The notes beneath the pieces were generated by a model. It made no database searches. It was not told the origin of the DNA and saw only the letters and a list, made by a program, of their open reading frames with translations. Made by a program: the position numbers and the translations under genes. A DNA stretch of 64,000 nt from CAYRAV01 sp964422365 (lineage in GTDB: Bacteria > Bacillota > Clostridia > Lachnospirales > Lachnospiraceae), in contig CAYRAV010000004.1 in assembly GCA_964422365.1 (NCBI GenBank), positions 28,753 through 92,752 on the forward strand. Direction: 5' to 3'. Of the stretch, positions 62,518-64,000 are shown in pieces. Position 1 is the stretch's first letter, and the number at the start of each line of letters is the position of its first letter.

Positions 62518-64000
62518 CTACTTTATTCTGCAATAATTCTGTATCACAATCTGTAATGTTACCTCTCCTCTGAATTCGTTTACGCCTGGATAATAAGTAA
62601 ATGCAATATCAATATCATTTTTTCTACCCTGCAGCATTTTCTCTACTTGTGCGGCACCATATTCTTCCACCAGAAAATCCATAAACTGTTCCACGTCTCC
62701 AAAATAAATTGCTTCAATTACATCCCCTGCACTGTTTTTAATTTTTCCTTTCCAGACATTCTGGTTTTTACCAATAATTTTCCCTGACATAATAGAAAAA
62801 TGCTGCTCTGCAAAAACTGGTTTGGGGTTTCCCTTTCCAAAAGGCTCTAAATATTCTAATTCTTCCACAAATTTTTCGGATATATACCCAATCGGCATTG
62901 GAACATCAATTTTTATTACCGGAATGAAATCTTCTTCTGTTAATGTAGTGTTTTCATTCAACTGTGTTCTTAAAAGTTCTAGATTTTCCAGTGGAAGCGA
63001 AAGTCCTGCTGCCATTGGATGTCCGCCAAATCTTGATAACAATGCTCTGCATTTTAGCAATTCCTCAAACATATTATATGCTTCTATTGACCTGCCAGAG
63101 CCCTTAATCCCATCTTCTGAATCTGTAAAAACGATAATCGGTTTGTGATAGATTTCACGAATTCTTCCAGCAATAATTCCAGCAAGACTTTCATGAACAT
63201 TTTCTAATTTCACAAGCAGGACTTTATCATTTTTTAACTTTGATTCCTCAATCAGTTTCACTGCCTGTTCTACCCCTTTTAATGTCATATCTTTCCGGCT
63301 GTCATTTAATGCTTTCAAAGAAACTGCACGCTCTGCTGCTTCTTTTTTTGTTTTGGCTTCTAATAAATCAAAGGCTTTTTTTACTGTCTCTAATCTTCCT
63401 GCTGCATTAAAACATGGTCCAATTACAAAACCAATATGATATGCACTGATTCTGTTTTTATCCAACTGATTCGCCTCAATCAATGCCTGCAGTCCCAGAT
63501 TATCAGTATCTTTTATCTGTTTCAGCCCTTTCTTTACAATGATGCGGTTTTCATCTATCAAATCCATTACATCTGCAACTGTTGCAATAGCTGTATACTG
63601 CAATAAATTTTCCAACTGTTCCTGGCTTATCCCATGTTTTTCATATAATATCTGCACCATCTTAAAGACAACGCCTGCACCACACAATCCTTTGAATGGG
63701 TAAGGACAGTCTGCCTGTTTTGGATTTACAATATACTCTGCATCTGGAAGGATAAATTTCCTTCTCCCATCTTCTCTTTTTTCAAACTGTACCTCATGAT
63801 GATCTGTTACTATAACTTCTAATGCTTTCTCTTTTGCATAATCCACTGCACTGATTGCAGCAATTCCATTATCACATGTAACCAACAGTCTGGCACCTAT
63901 ATTGCAAACATCATCTACAATTCTATTATTCAGCCCATACCCTTCTGTTACCCTGTCTGGTGCAAATACTTCTGCTCTTCCGCCAATGGTCTCAATGGCT
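62518..64000 (-). CDS. recJ: Single-strand DNA exonuclease RecJ, 5' end cut by window
   Basis: About 494 codons to the window edge; frame is still open at 64000, so the N-terminus is missing. Visible are RLLVTCDNGIAAISAVDYA, DHH in VIVTDHHEVQFE, VFKMVQILYE, the RecJ/DHHA1 segment RFGGHPMAAGLSL and a C-terminal OB part (FAEQHFSIMSGKIIGKNQNV). Degrades single strands 5'-3' in recombination and repair. About 200 bp ahead of apt. Confidence 0.93.
   Translation of the reverse strand, partial: AIETIGGRAEVFAPDRVTEGYGLNNRIVDDVCNIGARLLVTCDNGIAAISAVDYAKEKALEVIVTDHHEVQFEKREDGRRKFILPDAEYIVNPKQADCPYPFKGLCGAGVVFKMVQILYEKHGISQEQLENLLQYTAIATVADVMDLIDENRIIVKKGLKQIKDTDNLGLQALIEANQLDKNRISAYHIGFVIGPCFNAAGRLETVKKAFDLLEAKTKKEAAERAVSLKALNDSRKDMTLKGVEQAVKLIEESKLKNDKVLLVKLENVHESLAGIIAGRIREIYHKPIIVFTDSEDGIKGSGRSIEAYNMFEELLKCRALLSRFGGHPMAAGLSLPLENLELLRTQLNENTTLTEEDFIPVIKIDVPMPIGYISEKFVEELEYLEPFGKGNPKPVFAEQHFSIMSGKIIGKNQNVWKGKIKNSAGDVIEAIYFGDVEQFMDFLVEEYGAAQVEKMLQGRKNDIDIAFTYYPGVNEFRGEVTLQIVIQNYCRIK

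Overview
The window looks like a chromosome segment of a low-GC Gram-positive anaerobe, most probably family Lachnospiraceae (Clostridia). The reasons are AT-rich DNA, strong AGGAGG ribosome sites, T-box leaders on thrS and trp, the block crh-like/whiA/rapZ/murB plus hprK, a DUF6465-type Lys/Ala-rich protein, HemZ, a C_GCAxxG_C_C protein and the dnaE-pfkA pair. Species cannot be fixed from the sequence alone. No rRNA, tRNA or CRISPR array was seen.

Region 1 (1-5790) is an eroded accessory stretch. It holds a kptA remnant, several small acidic orphan proteins of immunity-protein type (one SUKH-like), a broken leucine-rich-repeat surface protein, a transposase fragment and scraps of a serine-recombinase element. 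Region 2 (5796-10420, minus strand) is the most unusual part: a compact five-gene operon with kdsA, kdsD, a large glycosyltransferase-like/TPR protein, a CMP-sugar synthetase and kdsC. Together these could make and activate Kdo (3-deoxy-D-manno-octulosonate), a sugar normally tied to Gram-negative lipopolysaccharide, and then transfer it.

Region 3 (11179-20613) holds an XRE regulator, thrS behind a T-box, a C_GCAxxG_C_C protein, a LytR-CpsA-Psr wall-polymer ligase, a GT4 glycolipid-type glycosyltransferase, FabV enoyl reductase and a DUF4303-like protein. Region 4 (20775-26906, minus) is a tryptophan operon trpE-G-C-F-B-A without trpD, driven by a clear promoter and a Trp T-box (specifier UGG) that carries two successive terminators. 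Region 5 (27155-45231) is core metabolism and cell biology: a basic/acidic divergent pair, pfkA, dnaE, crh-like, whiA, rapZ, murB, a ROK glucokinase, hprK, uvrC and ftsH (all minus), then pyrG (plus). The HPr-like protein has Glu at position 15 but keeps Ser46, so HPrK could phosphorylate it but PTS enzyme I could not.

Region 6 (45391-53158, minus) has lspA, a GT2 glycosyltransferase, a two-TM protein, a receiver-HPt protein, a PAS-GGDEF-EAL protein, a cold-shock protein and a DUF1294 protein. Region 7 (53168-64000, minus) is a housekeeping run recJ-apt-relA-MBL-hemZ-HD/GYP-hisS-aspS with recJ cut by the window edge. Two families of short non-coding repeats are scattered through nearly every larger intergenic gap. 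One, with 19-bp termini TAGAGCGTGTTTGAAAATT, supplies the last codons and stop of two genes (pyrG and the GT4 gene).
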